From: Eledone cirrhosa
Lineage: Eukaryota > Mollusca > Cephalopoda > Octopoda > Eledonidae
Length of the DNA: 64,000 nucleotides
Direction of reading: 5' to 3'
Assembly (NCBI GenBank): GCA_964016885.1
Contig: OZ024743.1
Coordinates: 192,327,655 to 192,391,654 of the forward strand
Part shown: positions 1 through 9,538 of the stretch, in pieces
Layout: every line of letters starts with the position of its first letter
Position numbering within the stretch: the stretch's first letter is position 1
Notes under the pieces: generated by a model
What the model was told of the DNA's origin: nothing
Database searches by the model: none
Seen by the model: the letters and a program-made list of their open reading frames with translations, nothing else
Position numbers and translations under genes: made by a program

Positions 1-19
1 ACCTCACGGTCAGAACTAA

Positions 20-2297
20 ACGAACCTGGAAACAGAAGCTAACCTGGAGTAGAAAGATCTGGAAGCTGAAAGACCCCTTAGCCAGTAACAGATTTAAAGA
101 TATTTTACTCGACGCCTATGACAGTAAAGAAGAACAGATAGAGACATTCAATGTAAAGAGCACTGGGAGTTCCTAAAGAATAACTTACTAAAGGCGACGG
201 ATGAGATCTGTGGCTGGAGTAAGACCACAGGCAGGAGAAGAGTGACTTGGTGGTGGAACAATAAGGTAGATGAGGCGGTTAAGGCCAAGAGACAGGCATA
301 GAAAGAATGGAAGAAGGGTGGAAGCAGGGTACATTATATAGAGACCAGGAGGGAAGCTAGGCGACAAGTATACTTAGCTAGGAGGGAAGCAGAGGATAGA
401 AAATTCAAGCATGTTTTGCAACGTGAGGACCAGAAACAGGAGGTGTTCAAGATTGCGAGGCAGTGTGTCAGAGAGAACTGTGAGGTCATTGGAGAGAAGT
501 GTGTTCGGAATGATAAAGTTGAGCTTGCCCTCACAAGTGCTGAGAAGAAAGATGCGTGGAAGAGCCATTATGAAAGATTACTAAATGAGGAGAATGCATG
601 GGAAGAAAAGACCCTATAAAACGGCCAGCAGTACAAGTCAGCAGCAGCGTAGTATGTAAGGCAATCAAAGATATGAAGACGTGAAAGGCAACCGGTCCAT
701 CGGGTATAGCTGCCGAGATGCTGAAGGCATTTGGGTCGGTAGGTCACACCATAACCACACATATTGTTAACTAGGTAATACTAGGTGTCATACCAAAGGA
801 TTGGTGCAGTAGCATCATTGTCAACTCCTATAAAGGTAATGCACTAGATAGAGGAAACTATAGAGGTATAAAGCTGATGGACCAGGTCATGTAAGTAACA
901 GAAAGAGTTATAGCACAGTTGATTAGGGACCGGGTGAAACTAGATGAGATGCAATTTGAATTTGTGCCAGGAAGAGGCACCACTGATGCCCTCTTCCTTG
1001 TGAAGCAGTTACAGGAAAAGTTCCTAGCTAAAAGTAAGCCACTCTACCTGGCATTCGTCGATCTTGAGAAAGCCTTTGACAGAGTTCCCCGTGCTATAAT
1101 CTGGTGGGCTCTTAGAAAACCAGGAGTAGATGAATGGCTTGTGAAAGCTGTACAAGTCATGTATAGGGGAGCAGTCAGCAAAGTTAGGATTAGCAATGAG
1201 TATAGCGAGGAATTTAGCGTACAGGTTGGTGTCCACCAGGGCTCTGTTCTTAGCCCTCTCCTGTTCATCATATTTCTGCAGGCAATAACGGAGGAGTTTA
1301 CGACCGGATGCCCATGGTAACCCCTGTATGCAGATGACCTCACACTTATACCTGAATCTATGGTAGAACTAGAGAAGAAATTCCAAACATGGAAGCAGGG
1401 ACTAGAAAGAAAGGGTTTCAAAGTCAACCTGACAAAGACTAAAGTCTTCATAAGTAGATGAGAAAACAGAACCCAGATCCCCTCAGGGAAATGGCCTTGC
1501 TCAGTATGTAGGAAAGGTGTAGGTAGGAACTTCATCGTCTGCCCAAATGCAAAAAATGAGTACACAAGAGATGTAGCGGGATCTCAGGAAGCTTAACTAA
1601 GAATGTAGGCTTCACATGTAGCAGCTGTGCTGGGACAGCAAGCAGCAAACAGCCACAGGAAACAAGTACCACCAAACTCTGGGAGGGCTCTGTAGATACA
1701 GTAGACAGCTTCTGCTACCTAGGTGATCGAATTAGCAGCGGAGGTGGGTGTTCAGAAAGTACAATAACTAGGGTAAGAACGGGGTGGAAGAAGTTCAGGG
1801 AACTACTGCCACTACTAGCTGCAAAAGGCTTCTCCCTCAAAATGAAAGGCAGACTGTATGATGCGTGTATACGAACAGCAATGTTACATGGTAGTGAGAC
1901 CTGGGCGCTGTCTGTGGAAGACTTGCGTAGATTAGAAAGAAACGAAGCCTGCATGCTCCGATGGATGTGTAATAGTAATATACGTGAAAGGCAAAGTATA
2001 AACGAATTGAGAGAGAGACTGAGCATAAGAGGAATCAAATGCTGTGTGCAGGAGAGGCGGTTGCGTTGGTATGGACATGTGATGCGTATGAAGGATGACA
2101 GCTGCATAAAAAGGTGCAGAATACTAGAAGTCGATGGAAACCGCGGAGTGGGGAGACCCAAGAAGACCTGGGATGAGGTGATAAAAGCCGACCTTACCCA
2201 ATTACACCTCTCAAAGGCGATGAGACACGACCGTGACTTCTGGCGTCACGCAGTAATACAAAAGACCCAAGTTCACACAGGTACAAGCCGAAGCTGA
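20..2297 (+). pseudogene. LINE ORF2 remnant: reverse transcriptase and C-terminal finger
   Basis: Open pieces lie at 416-619, 919-1320 and 1842-2297, separated by stops and frameshifts, so this is a pseudogene. The first piece matches the basic linker seen before the RT in such elements. The second holds the RT motif DLEKAFDRVPR and the motif HQGSVLSPLLFI. After a TAA at 1318, the same frame continues with YADD (about 1327) and an R-x-K-x-N-x-x-KTK segment. At about 1496-1550 there is a CxxC finger-like segment as in related invertebrate LINEs. The last piece has the usual ending with SETWAL, RRLRWYGHV and GRPKKTWDE. The product would have been the polymerase copying element RNA into DNA at the target. 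Several stops make function impossible now. Confidence 0.85.
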
Positions 2298-2535
2298 AGC
2301 ATATAGACAATATTCCTGCACACCCTCCCACTGTAAAGTGGACGTGTAGGTGCCACGGCAAAAAAGCACCCAGAACTCACTGTAAATGAGGTTAGTGTTA
2401 GGAAGGGCATCCAGCTGTTGAAATCAAGCCAGAATCAGTTCCCGTATGAGCAACACAAGGTCAGCCGACCGGACACTGCCCACAACAGGACAACAAGTCT
2501 AACCCATGCTAGCGTGGAAGAACGGACGTAAAACG

Positions 2536-2560
2536 GTGATGATGATGATGATGATGATGA
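2536..2560. repeat. (GAT)n tail of the LINE
   Basis: About eight trinucleotide units directly follow the conserved 3' UTR end (ACGTAAAACGG), which marks this as the reverse-transcription tail of the upstream LINE. Confidence 0.8.
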
Positions 2561-2761
2561 TATATGGGCAATGATAAATAAAATTGAATGGCAGTTTATA
2601 AAATTAGTTCAGAACCCATACCTTGCCAAAAATGCCAGCTATAACTCAGATTTAAGTAACTTTACTATTTTGACACTCCTAACTAATATAGTTGTTCATC
2701 TCTTTCATCTAAATACATATCTGTCCAACCCATCAAGCATGGATAAAACAGACATAAAAAC

Positions 2762-2763
<2 letters not shown>

Positions 2764-2811
<48 letters not shown>

Positions 2812-2858
2812 GGAGGAGGAGGAGGAGGAGGAGGGGGAGGAGGAGGAGGAGGAGCATC
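2764..2858. repeat. Compound (ATG)n-(AGG)n microsatellite
   Basis: About sixteen ATG units (2764-2811) pass into an AGG/GGAGGA purine tract (2812-2858). Reading frames across it encode only runs of Met/Arg or His/Pro and are not genes. The flanks 2561-2763 and 2859-3007 show nothing recognisable. Confidence 0.9.
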
Positions 2859-3007
2859 ATCTCCATGAAGAATAGACATCAATAAAATGTTGTACAAGTC
2901 AATAATATATTTAGAATTAATCACAGCTGATAAGATTCAAGCAATATTTTGGTCTCCCAAACCATTGTTGACAGTCAAAATGCAAAAGACTTTAGTGAAT
3001 GATAATA

Positions 3008-3227
3008 ATGGTTTCTAATTTAGGCACAAGGCCAGCAATTTGAGTGGAGGTAGGAGAAAAAGTTGATTAAATCAATCCCAGTATTTGATTGATACTCTAT
3101 TTTATCGATCTTGGTAGGATGAAAGTTGTCTTCAGCAAGATTTGAACAGAGAATGTAAGGGACCAAAACAAATACTGAAAAATATTTTGTCTAGTGCTCT
3201 AACGATATCCCAATCCACCACCCTCAA
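3008..3227 (-). mobile_element. OR-type tRNA-derived SINE, divergent copy
   Basis: Read on the minus strand, this has the body of the common SINE of this window: a B-box-like CAAATC stretch, AAGTTGAC, ATCGATAAAAT, a CTGGCCTTGTGCC tail and a short A/T end. It is much more diverged than the copies at 17818 or 35573 and has a small insertion near 3050. Confidence 0.7.
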
Positions 3228-3439
3228 AATAATGGTTTCAGATTTAAGCAGAAGGCCAACAATTTTAGGGGAAAAGAAAGTCAATTAAATCAACCCCAGT
3301 GTGTATTGGTACTTTAATTTATGGATAAAAGGCAAAGTTAATCTCTGGGGGATTTGAACTCATAACATAAAGGGCTGTAACTATATACTGTAAAGCATGT
3401 TGTATGTCTGACACTCTACGAATACTGCCAATCAACCAC

Positions 3440-3441
<2 letters not shown>
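3228..3441 (-). mobile_element. OR-type tRNA-derived SINE
   Basis: This second, better preserved minus-strand copy directly follows the previous one. Its tRNA-derived head faces right (near 3436) and abuts the (AAT)16 array that borders Tx-A. Two same-orientation SINEs next to the array suggest repeated use of this site. Confidence 0.75.

Positions 3442-3442
<1 letters not shown>

Positions 3443-3490
<48 letters not shown>
3443..3490. repeat. (AAT)16 microsatellite at the 3' end of Tx-A
   Basis: Sixteen perfect units. On the minus strand the Tx-A 3' UTR ends with AATAAAGAAATC and passes straight into (ATT)16, so this is either the tail or the target of Tx-A. Confidence 0.95.
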
Positions 3491-3492
<2 letters not shown>

Positions 3493-3753
3493 TTTCTTTA
3501 TTAACCACAAGGGTTTACATAAAGTAGACATTAAGGACAGTGCAGGACAATGCAGGACGGTACAAATGGGCATTTCTGCGTGTAAAAAAAACAAAAACAG
3601 AGGATGTAACAAAAATAACAATGAAAATAACAATGAAAAATTCCCCAATAGGGGGGAGACTTCGGAGGGACATTTGTGGAGAAAGCCCAGTAAAAAGCCA
3701 CAATGACCCTGACCACCAAGGCAAGTGCCCTCTCCCAGTTTTCCACCTTTAGT
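3491..3753 (-). other. Tx-A 3' UTR with poly(A) signal
   Basis: The 3' UTR is shared with Tx-B, Tx-G and Tx-H. It contains a GAGGGCACTTGCCCTGGTGG-type segment, a CCCCTATTGGGGAA inverted repeat, three or four copies of a decamer like CCGTCCTGTA, and ends CCCTTGTGGTTAATAAAGAAATC before (ATT)n. The last 30 bases resemble the tail of the OR-type SINE. Confidence 0.75.
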
Positions 3754-6700
3754 TTACAGATATATACTCAGAGTCGGCCCATTCACTCGGGCCATTCTTG
3801 CTTCTCTCACCCATCTTTCAACAAAATGCTGGGAAGAGAGCACTTCCTTCTCTACTCTGATTTTCCTTTTCAAATGAAATTTGAAAAAGTCAATCAGAGC
3901 ATCACCGAAGAGGTAAGTGCTCGTCTTCAGCCCTTTCAAACGTGTCCACCATACTATCTCTTTCGCCATGGCCACCAGACAGATAAAAACTGCCTGCCCT
4001 TCTCGGCTAAAGGAGGAGGGCGGGGCAATCCTCACGATAGACTCAGATGATAGCTGGATCCGTCCTAAACGCGACAGCAGGTGTTCGACATAAACCCACA
4101 AGTCAGCAATTTTCGGACACTGGACGAGTGCGTGCAGGACGGTTTCGTCGCCCTGCGCGCATCTCGGACATGCCCGGCTGACGGCACCTCCATGCCTGTA
4201 GAGTTTATCCCGAACTGGCAAGGCTCCTCGGTAGCACTGCCAGGCCAGAGATTTCTGGAAGTTGTCCATAGGCCCTGGCCCGAAAGTTCTTCCGAAGAGA
4301 TTGGCTAGTTGATTTTCGTCGACGCCTAGAGTTTCCCCAAGTACGTCGTCGCTCTTCCCCTCCACTAATCCTCTATAGAACGCCGAGGTGGAGTTTCCAC
4401 CGATCACATTGCCCGATTGGTCGAGGGCTGTGAGCGCCTGAAGACATTCCAGTCTCCAGGCGCTCCCTCTCGGTCTTCGCTTGACCCAGGACTGCAGCTC
4501 CGTCAAGGAAACGAGCTGGGGAAAAACGCGTCTAGCAAACGGCGACCACACCTGATCACCGTCGAGGAAGAGGTGGAGATGTCGTAGCCTGAGCGCGTGC
4601 CTGCGCATCATCAGCCACGGCATGCCCAGCCCTCCACGTAGCGGGTGTTGACAACAGATGGACCGCCTGACCATCGGAGCACGTCCCTTCCACAAAAAGC
4701 GAAAGAGCAAACGCTCCAGCGCAGTCAGGCGAGGCTTAGGACAAGGTACGACGGTTAGGCGGTAGCAGATGACAGACGCGATGTACGCGTTAGCCACCTC
4801 CGCTCGACCTTTCAGGGATAGCTTCCTCTCCGCCCATTTCTGGGTGAGAGAAGCCACCCTGCTCGTCACCTCGTCCCAGTTTTTGTCCGTCTGGAGGTCC
4901 GGACCGAACCAGACCCCTAGCAATTTAACCGGTCCGTCCGTCCAGCGCCCGACGACGCTGTTGGACGGCATGGACCTGCCTCTCCAGGTGCCGAGCTGCA
5001 GGCCCACTGACTTTTCCTGGTTGATCATTGCTCCTGTCACCGCTTCGTATTCTCTTAGTGTAGTGCCGATCGCCTCGATGTGTTTGGCGTTCGACACCAC
5101 TACGGTGACATCGTCCGCATATGCTGACACGGATCTTCCGCATCCTAGTTCGCGCGGGACCCCCCTCAACGTCTCCAGTTTGTGCAGTAATGGCTCGAGA
5201 GTCAATACGTACAAGAGGGACGAGAGGGGACATCCTTGGCGGACCGAGCGCATGATGTTGAACGGTTCCGACAGGTGACCGTTCACTCTCACCACAGAGC
5301 AGATGTCGCTGTGCATGGCAGCGATCCAGCCTCTGAAGACGGGCCCAAAGCCAGCCGCCCTCAGGACTGCCGCTAGGTAACGATGGTCGACCCTATCGAA
5401 AGCTTTCGACTGATCTAAATTGATCAAGGACCCACCCGTGCCAGGTTCCCTAGCTACCCTCTCTACGATGTATCGCATGAGGTGGAGGTTGTCGTGGATG
5501 GATCTGTCGGGAATGGCGCATGTCTGCGCCTCTCCCACCAGACCACCAACGACAAGCGCCAACCTCTTTGCTAGCACCTTGGCCAAAATCTTAAACTCTG
5601 TGTTTAGCAGAGTTATGGGCCGGAAATTGTCTATGTTATCCCCCTTGTTCGGATCCTTTCTCAGCAGTGCCACCGCTCCTCGGCTCACAGAACTGGGAAT
5701 TCTCCCGTTCTGTTGCCAGTTGCAGTAGACGTCCGCCAAGAGGCCTCCGAACAAGTCTGGCATCTGTACGTAAAGTTCATAGGGCAGACCATCCAAACCA
5801 GGCGATTTACCCCTTGTGCAGCCAGTCATTGCCTCCCGTACTTCAGCGGCTGTTATCGGCTTTTCGCAACACTTCGCCTCAGTGGCCGAGAGCCGCGGCA
5901 GTCCGTCGAGGTAGACACTAAAGTCCATCCCTCTACCCGGCCCCCCGCTGCCCCCGAACAGCTGAGTGAAGTGTCGCTGAAAAGCTTCACACATTTGCCC
6001 GGGATCGAGTAGCATGCGCCCGTCGTGGTCCACCAAAGACCGGATCGTGGCTTTGTTGCCACGACGCGCCTCCGCCACTCGGGCCCATTGAACGGCTTTC
6101 GTCCCCTCGTCTCTGAGAGCACGCACCCTAGCTCTGACAACGCAGCCTTCGTGCTTTGCATTGAAGAATTGGTCAAGGGCCAATTTCGCCGCAAGCACGT
6201 CGGTCGCAATGCCTTTGCTAAGCGCCTCGTCTAATTTTCTAACTAGTTCTCCCTCTGCTCTATTTTTCTCTATTGCTAAAGCCTTACTAAACCTAATCGA
6301 TTCTATTCTAATCGCTCTTTTCAGAGCAAACCACCACTTGTTGTTGACGATGGCCCCCGTCAACGCCCGCTTAACTAGTTCGCTAATCCGGTCTCTGTAG
6401 GCCTTGCGCGCTGGTAAGGACGCGTTTAGCTTCCAGTAGCCGGGTCCTCGTCTATGAAGCCTATCTAAGTCAAGCACACAGATCACGAATTTGTGGTCCG
6501 TGTAGCTGACTATCTTGAATTGTGGACAGCCTATGCTAGACCTATCTATTTCCCTACAAAATACTCTATCTAGATATGATCTGGATGACCCTATGCGGTT
6601 TGTCCAAGTCCACATTGGCACATTCGGGAAATCCAATCGGTACCTGTCAGACAGTTCAAAACGCCTGAGCAGGTTGGTGAGGCTCTTGCACCCTCCACCC

Positions 6701-7173
6701 CTATCCGCTAATCCCACACAGTCCCAGCGTGCATCTAAGATCCCGTTCCAGTCGCCCACTAACACTAAAGAGCGCGACGTTCCAAGAAAGGTCTCCAGAC
6801 GCCGGAAGAAATCAGGCCGCCCTGCTCCTGTCGGGGCATAGACGGCCACTAGCCTGAAAGCTTGCCCGTCTCCGCTGGTCACGTCCAGCACCACCAGCTT
6901 ACCCTCTGGGTCCAGGAAGATGGCCCGTATGGCGAGATCCAAACCTCTCCGAAAAAGTACAGCAACTCCTCCACCGGATCCAGGACGGCTGGGAGATGCG
7001 TACACATCGTAGCCGCCGAAGATCGGTGCGAAGGCCCGTGCTTTGGAGATTCTGGTCTCGCTGATGGCCACTACATCTATGTTTAGTGACCTGAGGTCGT
7101 TGAGCAGGTGACCCTGCTTCCATGACGACCCCAAGCCACGCGCATTTATGCTGCCTATTCTGAGTGAGGTCAT
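3754..7173 (-). CDS. Tx-A ORF2 protein: APE endonuclease and reverse transcriptase (1139 aa)
   Basis: The protein would nick target DNA and prime reverse transcription of the element RNA in the nucleus. The APE-type endonuclease occupies about residues 1-235, with N10 (SINARGL), E39 (ISET), VYAPTG at 111-116, GDWNGI at 140-145, SYLDRVF at 199-205 and the TDH motif at 225-227. A long linker follows. The RT spans about 460-770, with FRPITLLNTEFK, LDQSKAFDRVDHRYL, RQGCPLSSLLYV and YADD at 685-688. A C-terminal finger has C1002, C1005, H1014 and C1019. The ATG start is the first in frame, 35 bp after the ORF1 stop, and the same start context is present in the sister copies. No stop or frameshift is seen and the catalytic residues I can identify are present. 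I infer a possibly competent copy; activity is not shown. Confidence 0.92.
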   Translation of the reverse strand: MTSLRIGSINARGLGSSWKQGHLLNDLRSLNIDVVAISETRISKARAFAPIFGGYDVYASPSRPGSGGGVAVLFRRGLDLAIRAIFLDPEGKLVVLDVTSGDGQAFRLVAVYAPTGAGRPDFFRRLETFLGTSRSLVLVGDWNGILDARWDCVGLADRGGGCKSLTNLLRRFELSDRYRLDFPNVPMWTWTNRIGSSRSYLDRVFCREIDRSSIGCPQFKIVSYTDHKFVICVLDLDRLHRRGPGYWKLNASLPARKAYRDRISELVKRALTGAIVNNKWWFALKRAIRIESIRFSKALAIEKNRAEGELVRKLDEALSKGIATDVLAAKLALDQFFNAKHEGCVVRARVRALRDEGTKAVQWARVAEARRGNKATIRSLVDHDGRMLLDPGQMCEAFQRHFTQLFGGSGGPGRGMDFSVYLDGLPRLSATEAKCCEKPITAAEVREAMTGCTRGKSPGLDGLPYELYVQMPDLFGGLLADVYCNWQQNGRIPSSVSRGAVALLRKDPNKGDNIDNFRPITLLNTEFKILAKVLAKRLALVVGGLVGEAQTCAIPDRSIHDNLHLMRYIVERVAREPGTGGSLINLDQSKAFDRVDHRYLAAVLRAAGFGPVFRGWIAAMHSDICSVVRVNGHLSEPFNIMRSVRQGCPLSSLLYVLTLEPLLHKLETLRGVPRELGCGRSVSAYADDVTVVVSNAKHIEAIGTTLREYEAVTGAMINQEKSVGLQLGTWRGRSMPSNSVVGRWTDGPVKLLGVWFGPDLQTDKNWDEVTSRVASLTQKWAERKLSLKGRAEVANAYIASVICYRLTVVPCPKPRLTALERLLFRFLWKGRAPMVRRSICCQHPLRGGLGMPWLMMRRHALRLRHLHLFLDGDQVWSPFARRVFPQLVSLTELQSWVKRRPRGSAWRLECLQALTALDQSGNVIGGNSTSAFYRGLVEGKSDDVLGETLGVDENQLANLFGRTFGPGPMDNFQKSLAWQCYRGALPVRDKLYRHGGAVSRACPRCAQGDETVLHALVQCPKIADLWVYVEHLLSRLGRIQLSSESIVRIAPPSSFSREGQAVFICLVAMAKEIVWWTRLKGLKTSTYLFGDALIDFFKFHLKRKIRVEKEVLSSQHFVERWVREARMARVNGPTLSIYL

Positions 7174-7208
7174 GTTTAAAATAGAGTGGAAAAGATGGGA
7201 AAGACCAC

Positions 7209-9299
7209 TTACCGTACTTTTGGTAGAGGAGGGATGGTTTTTACATCCCTTTTCACTTGATCGTCTGGTGAAGGGACCGTTGAATCGTCCCTTCGGCTGG
7301 TCGTCGGCTCTTCTAAGAGAATGTCTGAGTATACTCTTCGATTGATGGTTCCTCCTAGGTCTCTGAAATCACCAACTGCGTTGGGGAATTTCGTTTTAAT
7401 ATTTGTGTATTGTTTCTGTGCTATTTTTAGCAGTCTTATGTTAGTTGGCGTTTTGATTGGTGCTGGTATTATGTAGTCCTGTTGTGAAATGTCTGTGTGT
7501 TCAATTATGTAAGTCATTAGTTTCTTGTGTGTATTTATTGCCGTGCATTTGTTTTTCTGGGGGTGGGGTGTGGTTCTGCTATTTTCTTGTCGTTGTTGCT
7601 GGGTGTGTGTGTTTTGTTGTTGTGTTTGCGATGTTGGTGCTTGTGGTGGTGGTGTTGAAGGTGTTGTTGGCGGTGGGGTTGTCGCCGGTGGTGATGGTGG
7701 CGCTAGTGTGGGTGGTGATGGTGTTGGTGTTGTTGCTGCTGTGGGTCTCTTTGCAGTAGACTTTACCCTTTTCTCATTTCTTTCCTCCCTTTTCAAAGGC
7801 GACGATGCGCTGCTTCTGCGTTTGTGCCTTCTTACGACCTTTTGCCATCCCTCTCCCACCTCACACTCCATGTCTGATTCTGTGAGGTCGGGGAGGGGTA
7901 CCAGCTCCACTCTTTCACTTGTTGTTGGTGATGTTTGCACTGGAGTCTCTGTTGCAGCTGCATTTGGTATTGCTGTTGTTGTTGTTAATATTTCCACTGC
8001 TGCTGCTGTTTTTGATTTCCGTGGAGTGGGTATGGGTGCCACGGACCTATCGTTCCTGGTTGCCGCTTGTCCTGTTGCTGGTAGCCGTGGAGCCGGATTC
8101 GGAAGGAGGGGGGTTTTCTCCTTTCTCAGGGTCTTCTCGTTGCAGAAGGCCCTGAGGTGAGTCTTCGATCCACAGCGAAAGCATTTCGGGCGTTTGCCCT
8201 CAACACTTATGGGCAGTTGAGTGCCGTTATCGAAGTCTATCACATCCGGGATAGCTTCGATGCACTCCTGGTTGGTTTGGATTAGCATCTCAATGGAGGA
8301 GCCGACCCAATCTTCTCTTACTTTTTTCTGTACTTGCAGTACAGTTGTTTTGTCCTCGATTCCGACGAGGACAGACGCGGCCAGCCAAGAAGGGGTCATT
8401 CCGGGGGGGACGTGGGTTAGTTTGACCCTCACAATTTTTTGCCCACAGTAGGAGGGCACCAACACCATTTCCTCGCTCCTTAGGGTCACTACTGATTGGG
8501 CCTTTGCCTCCTGGGGTGTGGCAAAAAGTACGTCTACGGTGGCATATTTTTTGCCTCGGGTGATGTGCGTTTTCCGCTGCCACACAGACCCCAAGGCTTT
8601 TTGTATTTGGGCCTCTGTGGCTCTTTCCACCCTACGGGATTTTGTACTTACTGTACGGTACGTGACCGTACAGTGCTCTTGGGTTTCGAAAAAATTTTTC
8701 GCTGCCTTGCAGATTGCTCGGTGTCCGTTCTTTGTCACCATCTTCTTCGCTTCCTCTAATTCCTCATTTGTTATGAGGATTGTTTCCAAGTTTTTCGCAA
8801 TACCTGCAAATGAGATTGGTTTTTCTCTGCTGTTGTTGTTGTCGTCAGAGCTGCTGGTACTTTTGTTGTTGCTGCAGGTACTACGACTACTGCCTCCGCC
8901 GCTGTTGCTGTGGTTGTTGTTGGTGTTGCTGCTGCTAATGCTGTTGTTGTTTATGCTGCTGGTGATGCTGTTGCGGCTGCTACTGTTGTTTTCATTGTCA
9001 CTGTTGCTGTTGTTATTACGGCTGCTACTGCTATTATTCCTGACGTCAGACGAATGAACTGGGTTTTCGTATTTCCCGCACACCTGTTTCGTCGCTGTCG
9101 TCGTCGTCGTGGAGAAACCTTGCACGCTTTGCACGGGACTTTTCTTTTCTTTCGTCACTTGCGAAAGAGAAGGGAGGGAGAGAGACACATTTAAAGAAGG
9201 GAGGGAGAGAGACAATCTTCTCTCTGCTGTAGTGATGATTGAGGAAGAAGAAGACGGAATGAGTGGGAGTGACGTATGAAATTTCTTTTTCGTAGCCAT
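7209..9299 (-). CDS. Tx-A ORF1 protein: low-complexity, CCHC zinc knuckle (696 aa)
   Basis: LINE ORF1 proteins bind the element RNA and package it with ORF2. The first 165 residues are low complexity, rich in Ser, Asn and Thr, and encoded by AAC/AGC-like repeats. Residues about 165-370 are a conserved globular segment (AGIAKNLETI, VTYRTVSTKSRRVERA, VPSYCGQKIVRVKLTHVPPG). A single CX2CX4HX4C knuckle follows (C373, C376, H381, C386). The next 200 residues are Pro/Thr/Gln-rich, and a conserved tail ends in PKVR. Compared with the ORF1 of Tx-B, G and H, the globular segment is only about half identical, although the ORF2s are nearly the same. Its closest relative here is the ORF1 of Tx-F. Confidence 0.88.
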   Translation of the reverse strand: MATKKKFHTSLPLIPSSSSSIITTAERRLSLSLPSLNVSLSLPSLSQVTKEKKSPVQSVQGFSTTTTTATKQVCGKYENPVHSSDVRNNSSSSRNNNSNSDNENNSSSRNSITSSINNNSISSSNTNNNHSNSGGGSSRSTCSNNKSTSSSDDNNNSREKPISFAGIAKNLETILITNEELEEAKKMVTKNGHRAICKAAKNFFETQEHCTVTYRTVSTKSRRVERATEAQIQKALGSVWQRKTHITRGKKYATVDVLFATPQEAKAQSVVTLRSEEMVLVPSYCGQKIVRVKLTHVPPGMTPSWLAASVLVGIEDKTTVLQVQKKVREDWVGSSIEMLIQTNQECIEAIPDVIDFDNGTQLPISVEGKRPKCFRCGSKTHLRAFCNEKTLRKEKTPLLPNPAPRLPATGQAATRNDRSVAPIPTPRKSKTAAAVEILTTTTAIPNAAATETPVQTSPTTSERVELVPLPDLTESDMECEVGEGWQKVVRRHKRRSSASSPLKREERNEKRVKSTAKRPTAATTPTPSPPTLAPPSPPATTPPPTTPSTPPPQAPTSQTQQQNTHTQQQRQENSRTTPHPQKNKCTAINTHKKLMTYIIEHTDISQQDYIIPAPIKTPTNIRLLKIAQKQYTNIKTKFPNAVGDFRDLGGTINRRVYSDILLEEPTTSRRDDSTVPSPDDQVKRDVKTIPPLPKVR

Positions 9300-9514
9300 G
9301 TTGTTTTTTGTTTAAAATGAAATTTTGGGTACAAAACCCCAATAACTGGTTATTTAACCCCGAAGGGCCAAATAACGGACAGAAAGACCCCTCTCACGAG
9401 GAGGAGGGTGTCTTTATCAACAATTTGGTTCAAGTTTTAAACAATTTACAATTGTTTTAACGGTTAAAAATTACTATACCTTACAGAGCCGAGCCTCCGT
9501 CAACCATGGCATTC
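9300..9514 (-). promoter_or_regulatory. Tx-A 5' UTR (putative internal promoter region)
   Basis: About 215 bases between (ATT)8 and the ORF1 ATG. It begins GAATGCCATGGTTGACGG on the minus strand, unlike the GGCGACCTACGTAG start of Tx-B, G and H, so Tx-A has a different 5' end type. Full-length LINEs usually carry their promoter here, but I see no TATA box; promoter activity is inferred only from position. Confidence 0.45.
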
Positions 9515-9538
9515 AATAATAATAATAATAATAATAAT
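9515..9538. repeat. (AAT)8 spacer between tandem Tx-A and Tx-B
   Basis: Only these eight units separate the 5' end of Tx-A from the 3' end of Tx-B. There is no other flanking sequence, so the two elements share one target array. Confidence 0.95.

Larger units (their letters stand above)
1..2560 (+). mobile_element. Decayed non-LTR retrotransposon (LINE), RTE-like 3' tail
   Basis: The element runs in from the left edge and ends in (GAT)n at about 2536-2560. It carries a linker region, reverse transcriptase and C-terminal region of one large ORF, then a 3' UTR (about 2298-2535) containing a block related to the 3' part of the SINEs at 16349-16806 and 40575-40925. The trinucleotide tail is typical of RTE-like elements, but the clade is not certain from sequence alone. 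The 5' end, including any endonuclease, lies outside the window. Confidence 0.85.
3491..9514 (-). mobile_element. Tx-A: full-length Tx1-like LINE, both ORFs open
   Basis: A 6.0-kb unit on the minus strand bounded exactly by (AAT)n on both sides. Order 5' to 3': 5' UTR (9514-9300), ORF1 (9299-7209), a 35-bp spacer, ORF2 (7173-3754), and a 3' UTR (3753-3491) with repeated GTCCTGT words and AATAAA a few bases before the end. The two-ORF layout, APE-type endonuclease and RT sequence place it in the Tx1 branch of the L1 group. It is the only copy here with no visible stop or frameshift. Confidence 0.9.

Noticed and set aside
2571..2924. Frames with poly-Met/Arg and poly-His/Pro
   Set aside because: They are produced by the ATG and AGG microsatellite.
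4769..5921. + strand frames of about 80-170 codons opposite Tx-A ORF2
   Set aside because: They recur opposite every copy of ORF2 and have no features of their own.
7457..9194. Several + strand frames of 80-210 codons rich in Val, Leu and Gly
   Set aside because: They are antisense shadows of the Tx-A ORF1 repeat-rich coding sequence.
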